From NCBI GenBank assembly GCA_902802795.1, contig CADCNI010000006.1:31405-95404 (forward strand): DNA of 64,000 bases. The letters are read 5' to 3'. The stretch is from an uncultured Ruminococcus sp. (GTDB lineage Bacteria; Bacillota; Clostridia; Oscillospirales; Acutalibacteraceae). Below the pieces are notes generated by a model. That model did no database searches, was not told where the DNA came from, and saw only the letters and a list, made by a program, of their open reading frames with translations. The translations under genes were made by a program, and so were the position numbers. Positions 15,324 through 23,402 of the stretch are shown in pieces (position 1 is the first letter of the stretch; each line of letters begins with the position of its first letter).

Positions 15324-17749
15324 TATTCTTCGGTCTGTTCCTCGGTTCTGGAGATATTCAGCTCTTTGGATGACTTGCGGATGACGCTCAGCGGAATATT
15401 AAATTCTCCCATACTTTGAGTGACCACCTTGATATTGGCTTGCTTGCGGCCGCCCATGGTGCGTACATAAAACGCCGCCGCACCGCCCACAAAAGGCAAC
15501 ACCGAGGCTCCCATAACTTCCAGCGCACCGTCACAGGTGATCGTCAGACAATCGTTGAAATGATGAATGCGGTTGTCATTGGAATCCACCGCTGCCACTT
15601 CTATGCGAGCGACGTCATAGGTATCCCCATGAATCAGCTTGCTGCTGCTGACATTGACCTTAAATTTCGTTTTGATAACGGGTTCTTTCACCACGGTAAC
15701 AGCCACTCTGCCGCTGATAATTCCCTCAAAACGGAAAGAGGTTTTGGCGCTTCTCGCCACTGCATACCGCTCATAAAGGCGCACCACTTCTTCTTCCGAG
15801 ACCTTGTTGTTCGGTTTTGAGCTAAAAAGCGAAATAAAACTATCCTTCACACTTGTTCCGGACGCAGAAGAAACGTCGTTGCTCATCTCGCCGATGATAC
15901 GGCGGATATCCTGTTCCTTTTTCGCGTCAAAACCCTCTTGCGCAACCATTTTACCGCCAATCAGATCATTAATCAAAATGGGCGGATGAGGCATATGCGG
16001 ATATTTGGCGCGATCAGGGAAAAACTCCGCAATCAACTCATTATTTTTATACAGCTTTACACTGTCGCAATTGGTAAAGGCATATACATGTCCGATCATG
16101 CCGAATTTGTGCTCACCAGCCATCATAGCAGAAGATATCTCAAGCACCGGCTTAGCGGAAGTCTGGCTCAGGTAGACCGACGCCGCCAGCTTGGGAATGC
16201 GGTTGCTATCGCAGATTCCGTAGGGACAAATACCGTCGTTGCCGCCAAAGCTGACATGTGCGTTATAATCGCTCAGACACCAGCCGAAAGCGCCGATGAC
16301 TTCATTGCCCGCATAAGCGGCGTCGATCATGCGTGCGTGACTGAGTGCCTGTTCGAGCAGATCTTTTTCACTGCCGTCTATCCGTGCGGGATAAAGATAT
16401 CCGGTGTGTTCGGTAATCATCATAGGAGATTTGCTGAGGGTCATTTCCGCTATATCATAATTGAAACTTTCAGTGAGGCTGTGCTTTTCGTAGTCGTTAA
16501 AACCATAGACCTCTTCCAGCAGTTCGCTTCCTTTGAAGTTTCTCACACCGTACATAGGTCGGGAAGGATCCAGACTTCTGACAGTGTCGCAAATTTTCTT
16601 ATTGGCAGCAGGATGCTCTTTCGTGTCATCCGTACGCGTGCCCCACATCACGATGCTGGGATCGTTGCGGTGTTCTCTCACCGTCTCGCTGACGTTCTCC
16701 ACCAACGCATTCAGCCATTCTCCGTCTTTCGTATATCGGTAGCCCGGCATATCCCAGATCACCATGAGTCCGATCTCATTGCAGCGCTCGACAAAGGCTT
16801 TGCTCTGGGGATAACGGGCGGTTCTCACGGCATTGCACCCCAGCGATTTGATGAGATCCGCGTCGCCTCGCTGCGCCGAAGCAGGCATCGCAAAGCCTTG
16901 ACCGGCGTAATTCTGCATGCGGTTGACGCCCAGCAGCTTAATGCGCCTGCCGTTGAGATAAAAGCCCTGTGCATCCACTCTCACCTGCCGGAAACCAATG
17001 GTATATTCCAGCTCGTCGCCTCCCGAAAGCGTCACCTTAAAAGTGTACAACTTGGGATTTTCGGGCGTCCAGGGGGTAACCTCGGCCGAAACCGTCCATG
17101 AAACGTGATAATTGGCCTGCTCCGCTTTATACTGGCAAGAACCGAGCCGTTTGCTGCCATCATAAAGCGAAAACGCCAGCTTGCGCTCTCCCTCGCCGCC
17201 GATCTCGCCTGTTATGTCCAGCTTCCATCCCTTTTCGGTCAGCATAGGATGGATAAAAGTATCCTTGATGTAAAGCGGGGGAACGCCTTCCAGCCACACT
17301 TCACGGTAAATGCCACCGAAACCGAGGTAATCCAGCGGCGCACCGTAGGGCGGCGTATCGGGACGCTCAGAAGAATCGACAATAACGGTGAGCTTATTTT
17401 CGCTGTCGCACAGCAGTTCAGTGATATCATAGCTGAATCCCGTAAATCCACCCTTGTGCGCAAACGCGGCCTTGTCGTTAACAAATACTGCCGCACAGCT
17501 CATTACACCGTCAAAATGAAGGAGAATCCGCTTACCCTCCATCTCGTCCGGCACCACAAACAGCTTGGTGTACTGGACGATCTTGCTGTCATCCTCACCG
17601 CTGAAATAATTCAGTTTGCCACTGCCGCCGTTGTGGGGAATATCCACAGGTCGGACGGTGAAATCAAAATTCTCATTTTTGCTTTTATTCGGGGAATAAT
17701 CCGGGGTGAATCTCCATCCGTAATTCAAGCTTGTCCTGAATCTTAACAT
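15323..17749 (-). CDS. GH2 family glycosidase-like protein with altered catalytic site
   Basis: An 808-residue GH2 protein: sugar-binding jelly roll (about 1-150), immunoglobulin-like domain (about 160-260), TIM barrel (about 265-560) and C-terminal Ig-like domains. The nucleophile is present (Glu447 in MITEHTGYLYP), but residues that are almost invariant in this subfamily are changed: NRHQ is NRMQ, SHYPQS is ARYPQS, and the acid/base motif N-E after WGxR is Asp374-Asp375 (WGTRTDDT). It may be an altered-activity glycosidase or a binding protein. No signal peptide, so cytoplasmic. The ATG at 17749 follows GGGAGGA. First gene of a three-gene operon. Confidence 0.88.
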   Translation of the reverse strand: MLRFRTSLNYGWRFTPDYSPNKSKNENFDFTVRPVDIPHNGGSGKLNYFSGEDDSKIVQYTKLFVVPDEMEGKRILLHFDGVMSCAAVFVNDKAAFAHKGGFTGFSYDITELLCDSENKLTVIVDSSERPDTPPYGAPLDYLGFGGIYREVWLEGVPPLYIKDTFIHPMLTEKGWKLDITGEIGGEGERKLAFSLYDGSKRLGSCQYKAEQANYHVSWTVSAEVTPWTPENPKLYTFKVTLSGGDELEYTIGFRQVRVDAQGFYLNGRRIKLLGVNRMQNYAGQGFAMPASAQRGDADLIKSLGCNAVRTARYPQSKAFVERCNEIGLMVIWDMPGYRYTKDGEWLNALVENVSETVREHRNDPSIVMWGTRTDDTKEHPAANKKICDTVRSLDPSRPMYGVRNFKGSELLEEVYGFNDYEKHSLTESFNYDIAEMTLSKSPMMITEHTGYLYPARIDGSEKDLLEQALSHARMIDAAYAGNEVIGAFGWCLSDYNAHVSFGGNDGICPYGICDSNRIPKLAASVYLSQTSAKPVLEISSAMMAGEHKFGMIGHVYAFTNCDSVKLYKNNELIAEFFPDRAKYPHMPHPPILINDLIGGKMVAQEGFDAKKEQDIRRIIGEMSNDVSSASGTSVKDSFISLFSSKPNNKVSEEEVVRLYERYAVARSAKTSFRFEGIISGRVAVTVVKEPVIKTKFKVNVSSSKLIHGDTYDVARIEVAAVDSNDNRIHHFNDCLTITCDGALEVMGASVLPFVGGAAAFYVRTMGGRKQANIKVVTQSMGEFNIPLSVIRKSSKELNISRTEEQTEE

Positions 17750-17758
17750 AATATCCTC

Positions 17759-17809
17759 CCAAAAAACGCCGAGAAATACGCCTGTGGGCAAGCGTACCAA
17801 ACGGCGTTT
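17759..17809 (-). terminator. Terminator of pyrE
   Basis: On the minus strand AACGCCG pairs with CGGCGTT and is followed by TTTTTT, between pyrE and the GH2 gene. Confidence 0.7.
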
Positions 17810-17821
17810 GCAAACCTTAGA

Positions 17822-18493
17822 TTATTTGACGCAGTACAGCGCCATGTACGCTTCCATTCTCGCCTTCATCTCGTCGTCGATAAAAACCTTGCCGTCTACA
17901 GGATTGTTGTGAAGAATCTCAATGATTTCCTTCACTGTGACAATGGGATAAGTCACAATACCGAATTCCTCATAGACCTCCTGAATGGCGGTCTTTTCGC
18001 CCTTGCCTTTTTCCATACGATCCACCGAAATTACCATACCGGCGATTTCGATATCGGCAGCGGATTTCAAAATCGGCAGCGTCTCGCGAATGGCGGTACC
18101 TGCGGTAATGACGTCCTCCACGATCAGCACGCGGTCTCCATCCTGCAACTTGTAGCCTACCATCGCGCCGCCCTCACCGTGATCCTTCACTTCTTTGCGG
18201 TTGAAGCAGTAATTGATATCGCGGTCAAAGAGCTGGGACATCGAAATGCCGGCGGCCACGGCCAACGGAATACCTTTGTAAGCGGGGCCGAACAACGCGT
18301 CGATTTTCCCTTCCACATGTTCCTGGATATTGCGGGCATAATATTCGCCCAGCTTGGCCGCCTGCGCACCGGTTTTGTAATTACCGGTGTTGACAAAATA
18401 CGGGGTCTTGCGTCCACTCTTAGTGGTGAAGTCGCCAAACAGCAGTACGCCGGAACGAACCATAAATTTAACAAAGTCCTCTTTATATGACAT
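17822..18493 (-). CDS. pyrE: Orotate phosphoribosyltransferase
   Basis: PyrE joins orotate to PRPP to make OMP in pyrimidine synthesis. The 223-residue protein has the orotate-side segment FTTKSGRKTPYFVNTG near 22-37 and the PRPP-binding motif VLIVEDVITAGTAIRE near 123-138, plus the flexible-loop lysine/arginine region NRKEVKDHGEGG. Length and residues are normal. It is separate from other pyr genes here, with its own promoter and terminator. Confidence 0.96.
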   Translation of the reverse strand: MSYKEDFVKFMVRSGVLLFGDFTTKSGRKTPYFVNTGNYKTGAQAAKLGEYYARNIQEHVEGKIDALFGPAYKGIPLAVAAGISMSQLFDRDINYCFNRKEVKDHGEGGAMVGYKLQDGDRVLIVEDVITAGTAIRETLPILKSAADIEIAGMVISVDRMEKGKGEKTAIQEVYEEFGIVTYPIVTVKEIIEILHNNPVDGKVFIDDEMKARMEAYMALYCVK

Positions 18494-18531
18494 AGTGCAA
18501 AAAACCTCCGGTCAGAAATCTATTTTTATCT

Positions 18532-18560
18532 ATTATATCATTAATGCCCCGCTATTGCAA
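18532..18560 (-). promoter_or_regulatory. Promoter of pyrE
   Basis: On the minus strand TTGCAA and TATAAT are separated by 17 bases. Confidence 0.78.
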
Positions 18561-18572
18561 GCAGTATTTGCA

Positions 18573-18610
18573 AAAAGAAAATGCCGACCCCAAAAAAGAT
18601 CGGCATTTTC
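18573..18610 (-). terminator. Terminator of the CotH-VTC-DUF4956 operon
   Basis: AAAATGCCGATC pairs with GGTCGGCATTTT on the minus strand, followed by CTTTTTG. It lies beyond the repeat element that follows the DUF4956 gene. Confidence 0.75.
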
Positions 18611-18671
18611 CAGTGATTGATCGGATTGTTTTATCGGGTTTTATACTAATTGTCTACTTCCAATTGGCAAT

Positions 18672-18801
18672 TATAGCAATCCAAATAATCAGGGAGACAA
18701 AAGGAGGCGATGATGGTGAGTGCAGGGCAAGGCGGAGGACGACGGTGGGCTGGCGCCCACCTAGGACCGAACTTGTCTTTTTGTTTGTTTGGATTGCTAT
18801 A
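18672..18801 (+). mobile_element. MITE-like repeat, copy 1 (130 bp)
   Basis: Bounded by 14-base terminal inverted repeats TATAGCAATCCAAA / TTTGGATTGCTATA. The interior holds a hairpin GGTGGGC-TGGC-GCCCACC and extended imperfect complementarity between the arms. Relative to copy 2 it lacks the block with GCAACGCAGCCATGTGC. The ends sit at a TA dinucleotide, as in IS630/mariner-derived MITEs. No coding capacity. Confidence 0.88.
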
Positions 18802-18809
18802 GTATTATG

Positions 18810-19472
18810 TTATTCGCAGTATTCTCCGTTGTAATTGACCAGCACAGCGCTTGCCACACCGTTGACAGAGGACAGTCTTTCTACAAAATTGCTGTCGGCA
18901 ATCTTGCTGCCTACTTCGATGATTGTCTCTATGCCGTTTCTTGTAACGGCCTTATTCCTGACCTTGCCCTTGATGGATTTGATGGCTTTTTCAATAGAAG
19001 GAGACGCTTCGTGACTGTAACGCACAATGATCAAATACATAGCGTCTTTCTTTTTGAAAATACCCATAATAAAGCACAGCACGGCAATCACCGCCACACA
19101 CAGCGCCGCAAACAAATACTGCTTGGCACCCACAATAATACCGATGGAAATCGCCCAGAACAGATACATAATATCCACCGGATCCTTGATGACGGTACGG
19201 AAGCGGATAATGGAAAGCGCACCCACCATGCCAAGCGACAGCACAACATTGGAACTGATGGTCAGAATGATGACCGACGTAATCACGACCATCAGAAGAA
19301 GCGACATGTTAAAGCTGCGGCTGTACATCACGCCGCTGTAAGTGTGCTTATACACCAAAAAGATCAACAGGCCGAGAGCAATTGCCACTAACAGCGTGAT
19401 AAACGCCTCGCTCATGGAAATATTGCTCACCTGTGACAAAAAGCGCCCTTTAAAAACATCGCTGAAACTCAT
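18810..19472 (-). CDS. DUF4956 membrane protein
   Basis: A 220-residue protein with four membrane helices in the N-terminal half (starting about 20, 55, 95 and 115) and a cytoplasmic C-terminal alpha/beta domain of about 80 residues (KKKDAMYLIIVRYS...GVASAVLVNYNG) similar in shape to ACT/MgtC C-terminal domains. The segment SLGMVGALSIIRFRTVIKDPVD is the family signature. The ATG at 19472 follows AGGATG and overlaps the stop of the VTC gene (TAATG), so the two are coupled. DUF4956 genes regularly accompany VTC-domain polyphosphate polymerase genes, which suggests that it is the membrane partner, perhaps a channel for the product. Confidence 0.88.
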   Translation of the reverse strand: MSFSDVFKGRFLSQVSNISMSEAFITLLVAIALGLLIFLVYKHTYSGVMYSRSFNMSLLLMVVITSVIILTISSNVVLSLGMVGALSIIRFRTVIKDPVDIMYLFWAISIGIIVGAKQYLFAALCVAVIAVLCFIMGIFKKKDAMYLIIVRYSHEASPSIEKAIKSIKGKVRNKAVTRNGIETIIEVGSKIADSNFVERLSSVNGVASAVLVNYNGEYCE

Positions 19473-20212
19473 TAATAAACATCCTTTCCTAAATAATTCG
19501 CCTGTGCCAGACAGCACATGGCATATTTCGACTGTGAAGACTGCCAGCGCCCCAGCGGCCGCAGCATATGCTTGATATAATTCGGCAGATAATCGTCATA
19601 CTTGACTTCCAGAATCAATTGTCCCGGTTCATAAGCCGACACCGTGGGCAGCAGCGGATCAAACATATCGCCCGATCCCTGCCCCGCTCTGAGATTCATG
19701 TCAAAGGTCATACGGACATTTCCCTCGTCACAGATGAACACTTCGCGATCATAATCCACCACCACCTGCGGAAAGAGAATCTTGCCGGCAAAGTCGATGT
19801 ATCCCATACGCAGCGCTTTTTGCCTGCCGCCGTCGGAATTGTCAAAAATCATGTCACTGACAAATCCAAAATCACCGCTAATCAGACTTTGACACTCATC
19901 ATAACTGATCAGTGAGGATTCCTTGGCAATATAGCTGTCATATTTATCCTTGATTTCAAACTTGATCACATCACGGTTCAGATCATAGATACGGATTCTG
20001 TATTTTCTTCTCCGGTTCCAACCGTCCATTTTCTGATTGTAATTCGAGAGAAGAATATCGTCCAGATATAAGCTCCTGATAAAATACTTCCCGTCATTAC
20101 CATGCTCATCGTGCCGCATAAAGGCCATAGCACGCGTTCTCAGTTCCCAGTAATCCCGATAGGATATGCTGTATTTCAGTTCATGCCGCAGCTTATGGTT
20201 TTTGTATCTCAC
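19472..20212 (-). CDS. VTC-domain polyphosphate polymerase-like protein
   Basis: A 246-residue soluble protein made of one VTC domain (triphosphate tunnel metalloenzyme fold). The basic tunnel strands are visible: RHELKYSISYRDY, RSLYLDD, RRRKYRIRIYD, KFEIKDKYDSYIAKES, and the acidic metal-binding strand LILEVKYDDYLP. Eukaryotic Vtc4 uses this fold to make polyphosphate from ATP. Bacterial homologues are inferred to do the same. It is coupled to a DUF4956 membrane protein and lies 35 bases downstream of a CotH kinase lipoprotein. Confidence 0.9.
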   Translation of the reverse strand: MRYKNHKLRHELKYSISYRDYWELRTRAMAFMRHDEHGNDGKYFIRSLYLDDILLSNYNQKMDGWNRRRKYRIRIYDLNRDVIKFEIKDKYDSYIAKESSLISYDECQSLISGDFGFVSDMIFDNSDGGRQKALRMGYIDFAGKILFPQVVVDYDREVFICDEGNVRMTFDMNLRAGQGSGDMFDPLLPTVSAYEPGQLILEVKYDDYLPNYIKHMLRPLGRWQSSQSKYAMCCLAQANYLGKDVY

Positions 20213-20247
20213 ACTCTGTCACCTCCTTTATGTTGGCATCTGTTTTC

Positions 20248-23202
20248 TCAGGCCTGGTCATAATACTTCTTTACCTGCGCATCGGTAAGCTTGAACGCCT
20301 CTTTGATTTGATTTTTGGCAATCTCAGGCTTATTGTTGATGATTTCCCTGATAATGTTCACATGCTTTTGATACAGGCTGTCGGAGGGCTTTCCCCACCG
20401 CTGGCGTTGTCGTGCCATTTCGGGTTCTATTTCACTGTTTAGTTCTTCAAAGAGAGAGTTCAGCCGTTCCGGCGCAAATGTCGTCTTGATGTGCCGGAAA
20501 TACGCCGTGATAAATCTCGACTGAAAATCTTTGTTTTTCATCAAAGCATACGTCAAGGAATTCCGGCTGCCTTTGGTGCTGTCCGGAACCGCCAGAACAT
20601 CATAACCGTGCGTGTAACACTGCGCATACCGCGAGATGTAATTCACACGATACCCCACCAGATGAAACGCTTCATCGAGATCATACAGCATCCAATGCCA
20701 CTTTCCGTTCTCCCGGCTGCGGCAGCAACGCACATTGCCGGTATCGACGTTTCCCACATATGTCTCAAACACCCACCAGTCAATCAATGAGTCAATATCC
20801 ACCTGTGAACAGACATATTCGTAATTTTGCTTTTTTCTCAAATCATGTGTATCGCACCAATTCTGCAATTCTTTCCACTCTTTTAAAGAGCCGGACTGAG
20901 CGGCGCCCTCCCACTTGATGATGTCAATTTTGCCCTTGGTATAGCCGTACTTATTGACGAGATAATCTTCATTGAGCTTTTCCCTGAGATAATACAATCC
21001 CCAATACACGCCGTTGATGTAAAGCGCAACAGGCTGCGCCTCCTGATAATCACACTGAATCGTGCTGCCTCTCACGATCCGCGAACAGAATTCATCCCGG
21101 ATGTGACTCCTGGACCAGTCCTGACCGGAAGGTCGCAGCAGCAGGGCCTCCATCGTGTCCGCGCCATACGCCCCGAAAAAAGGAAACGAACACGCATTGG
21201 CTCCGTATTTTTCGCTCATAAGCACCGCCAGCGCCTTTTGCTCAAATGCGCGGGACGCTCCGCCAAAAATCTTGATCCCGGCGCAAAAAACGGCCGCTCT
21301 TTTGCCGTCTACAAAATATTCAAACGTCGCTTCACGCTTCTGGTTACTCATAAAATTCGCTTTTCCCGGTTCCAGTCCTCCTGCACCGTTGTACATGATT
21401 CCGTTTGAGGGAGAAAACAATCCGTTTGGCGATGACGACACCGAGACAACAGGGATCGTATGTTCTTTTTCCACCAGAAAGGTGGCAAACACTGTCTGGC
21501 TCATCAGACAGCCTTTTCGATAAGAGGCGGCACGTACAACTGTGCTCTGCCGGATGGTAATCGGCTTCTCATAAACCGCAGAAGAACGACTGGGAGAACT
21601 GCCGTCCGTCGTATAATAAACGGTGCAGCCATCAGGAACCGTGACGGTCAACTGAAATCCTTTCGGCACATAGCCGCCTTCCGACGAAAAAAACGGCGTC
21701 GGTGCGTATCCCGCATAGGTCTTGACGTCGCTGTTGCTTTCGCCGGGCGTAGGAGTGTCAAAGACTACCACCTCATTGATTCTGGAGTCAACCCTTCCCG
21801 AAGAATGACCATTTGTCTGCTTGCCTGATGTAAAAATGTCAATGATATGACCGCCCGCGTCAAAAAAAAAGATATCCTCTCCGCCCTGATTCAGCTTAAA
21901 AGCGGCCTGCATGGTCTTGCCCGCCTGCGATACGTTCTTTCCGCTGCAATACACGACGGTATATCCTCCCGCTTCAAGACTGACATCGGGAAAAAAAAAT
22001 GCCGCTCCTTCTTCACTCTTGGACAATCCATACCCTTTGAGCGAAACCGCTGTGGCAGATGAATTGTGGATTTCAATAAAATCAATCTTGAAGTTTCCTT
22101 CTTTGTCGGACACACACAAGGCTTCGCTTACAAAAACGGATGACGCAGGAGCAGCCTTGGTTTTAGACGTCATTTCATAGGCATATGTCGTATTCGCCCT
22201 GCCCGGCGTGGGACTGGCAAACAGCCGGAATTCTCCACTCTCCGGTTCACGGCCACAGGAAACATTCTGATTGAGCTCCGCCAGCTTCACCGCATCCGCT
22301 GCCTGCCCCGTACGAGAATACAGCGTCACAGTTTCTCCGGTGCTGAGTCCGAAACCCGCATGCAGTACATTTGAATCGGGAGACGGCTGATCGGTACAGA
22401 AAACAAGCAGATAACCGTTTGCACTGATCACTGTATCTTCCGGGAAGAACCATTTTCCTCCTCCGCCGCCCTCGGTATCCGACAGCGAATAACCGCTGAG
22501 ACTCACATCGCTGTCCGAAGAATTGTACAGTTCAATCCAGTCGCTGTATCGGTTATTACCGTCATAAATCACATAAGTGTTTTTTGTCATGTATTCATTG
22601 ATTAGAATGCCGCTTTCGGGCACCACCAGCGATTCCGGCGTGTCTGCGGTATTTCCCGCGTTTTCCCTGCCAGGAGACGGCTCGGCAAACCATACATATT
22701 TATTTTTAGCCAAACCATAGGAGATATTGCTCATGCTGCTTGGAGGCAGACTAAGCTGCTGAATCGCTACGCCTGCTTCGTTGCTGAAAAGCAGGTCTTC
22801 CCCTTTGGAGGAGAGCCTGAAATTGGTGTGAAAATTACCGTTTTCATCTACCATGTTCAAACCCGAAAGATAAATCAGGCAATAGCCGTGAGGTTCGAGC
22901 AGCAGATCGGCGGGTACGATCCATTTCTTGGCCAGTTTCAGGTTATCCGACAGCATGCAGCCTTTCAGATTGACCGGTTTATCAGATGAATTGTATAATT
23001 CAATCCAATCGTAACAGCTTCCGTCGGGAAGCGGGGCATAATAGCTGTTGGCACTCATGACCTCGTTGATACGCACCTGCCCCACCACGACACGGCTCTC
23101 TTTCGATTGGCGTGAACATCCTGTCATCCAGATAATGGCCGCAGCCGACAACAGCACAGACAAAAAAACCGCCATAGTTTCTTCCAAACGATTGTGCAAC
23201 AA
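20248..23202 (-). CDS. cotH: CotH kinase lipoprotein with three lamin-tail domains
   Basis: A 984-residue exported lipoprotein (lipobox MTGC, Cys29). Domains in order: three lamin-tail domains, each with the (I)NE...DWIELYNSS pattern (about 43-160, 195-310, 350-470); a chitobiase-like Ig domain (about 520-575, YYTTDGSSPSRSS); and a CotH kinase domain (about 610-960) with YYLREKLNEDYL and the metal-binding YDLDEAF motif. CotH kinases phosphorylate secreted proteins in spore coats. The start is a TTG preceded by AAAGGGGG. First gene of an operon with VTC and DUF4956, so a surface protein kinase is made with a polyphosphate enzyme. Confidence 0.92.
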   Translation of the reverse strand: MLHNRLEETMAVFLSVLLSAAAIIWMTGCSRQSKESRVVVGQVRINEVMSANSYYAPLPDGSCYDWIELYNSSDKPVNLKGCMLSDNLKLAKKWIVPADLLLEPHGYCLIYLSGLNMVDENGNFHTNFRLSSKGEDLLFSNEAGVAIQQLSLPPSSMSNISYGLAKNKYVWFAEPSPGRENAGNTADTPESLVVPESGILINEYMTKNTYVIYDGNNRYSDWIELYNSSDSDVSLSGYSLSDTEGGGGGKWFFPEDTVISANGYLLVFCTDQPSPDSNVLHAGFGLSTGETVTLYSRTGQAADAVKLAELNQNVSCGREPESGEFRLFASPTPGRANTTYAYEMTSKTKAAPASSVFVSEALCVSDKEGNFKIDFIEIHNSSATAVSLKGYGLSKSEEGAAFFFPDVSLEAGGYTVVYCSGKNVSQAGKTMQAAFKLNQGGEDIFFFDAGGHIIDIFTSGKQTNGHSSGRVDSRINEVVVFDTPTPGESNSDVKTYAGYAPTPFFSSEGGYVPKGFQLTVTVPDGCTVYYTTDGSSPSRSSAVYEKPITIRQSTVVRAASYRKGCLMSQTVFATFLVEKEHTIPVVSVSSSPNGLFSPSNGIMYNGAGGLEPGKANFMSNQKREATFEYFVDGKRAAVFCAGIKIFGGASRAFEQKALAVLMSEKYGANACSFPFFGAYGADTMEALLLRPSGQDWSRSHIRDEFCSRIVRGSTIQCDYQEAQPVALYINGVYWGLYYLREKLNEDYLVNKYGYTKGKIDIIKWEGAAQSGSLKEWKELQNWCDTHDLRKKQNYEYVCSQVDIDSLIDWWVFETYVGNVDTGNVRCCRSRENGKWHWMLYDLDEAFHLVGYRVNYISRYAQCYTHGYDVLAVPDSTKGSRNSLTYALMKNKDFQSRFITAYFRHIKTTFAPERLNSLFEELNSEIEPEMARQRQRWGKPSDSLYQKHVNIIREIINNKPEIAKNQIKEAFKLTDAQVKKYYDQA

Positions 23203-23253
23203 AAAAGCCCCCTTTCCGCCTTTTTAATGAATAGCACACAATAACCAGTTTGA

Positions 23254-23282
23254 ATTTTAGCAATAATATCAGTAAAAGTCAA
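23254..23282 (-). promoter_or_regulatory. Promoter of the CotH operon
   Basis: On the minus strand TTGACT and TAAAAT separated by 17 bases, about 50 bases upstream of cotH. Confidence 0.78.
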
Positions 23283-23334
23283 TCCGTTTCACTCATTTTT
23301 CAATTAATTTATTGTAAATAATTCGGAGAAAAAC

Positions 23335-23370
23335 ATCAAGCCGCACAGCAAAATATGCCGTACGGCTTGA
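23335..23370. terminator. Terminator after the Pro/Glu-tailed lipoprotein gene
   Basis: CAAGCCG pairs with CGGCTTG, with TTTTTC following on the minus strand. Confidence 0.65.
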
Positions 23371-23402
23371 AAAACTTGAGAACGCTTCACAATACAGAAG
23401 AA

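Noticed and set aside
18672-18801. The TATAGCAATCCAAA repeat as a conserved structured RNA
   Set aside because: Copies differ by internal deletions that remove half of the fold while keeping the terminal repeats, which fits a mobile element better than an RNA.
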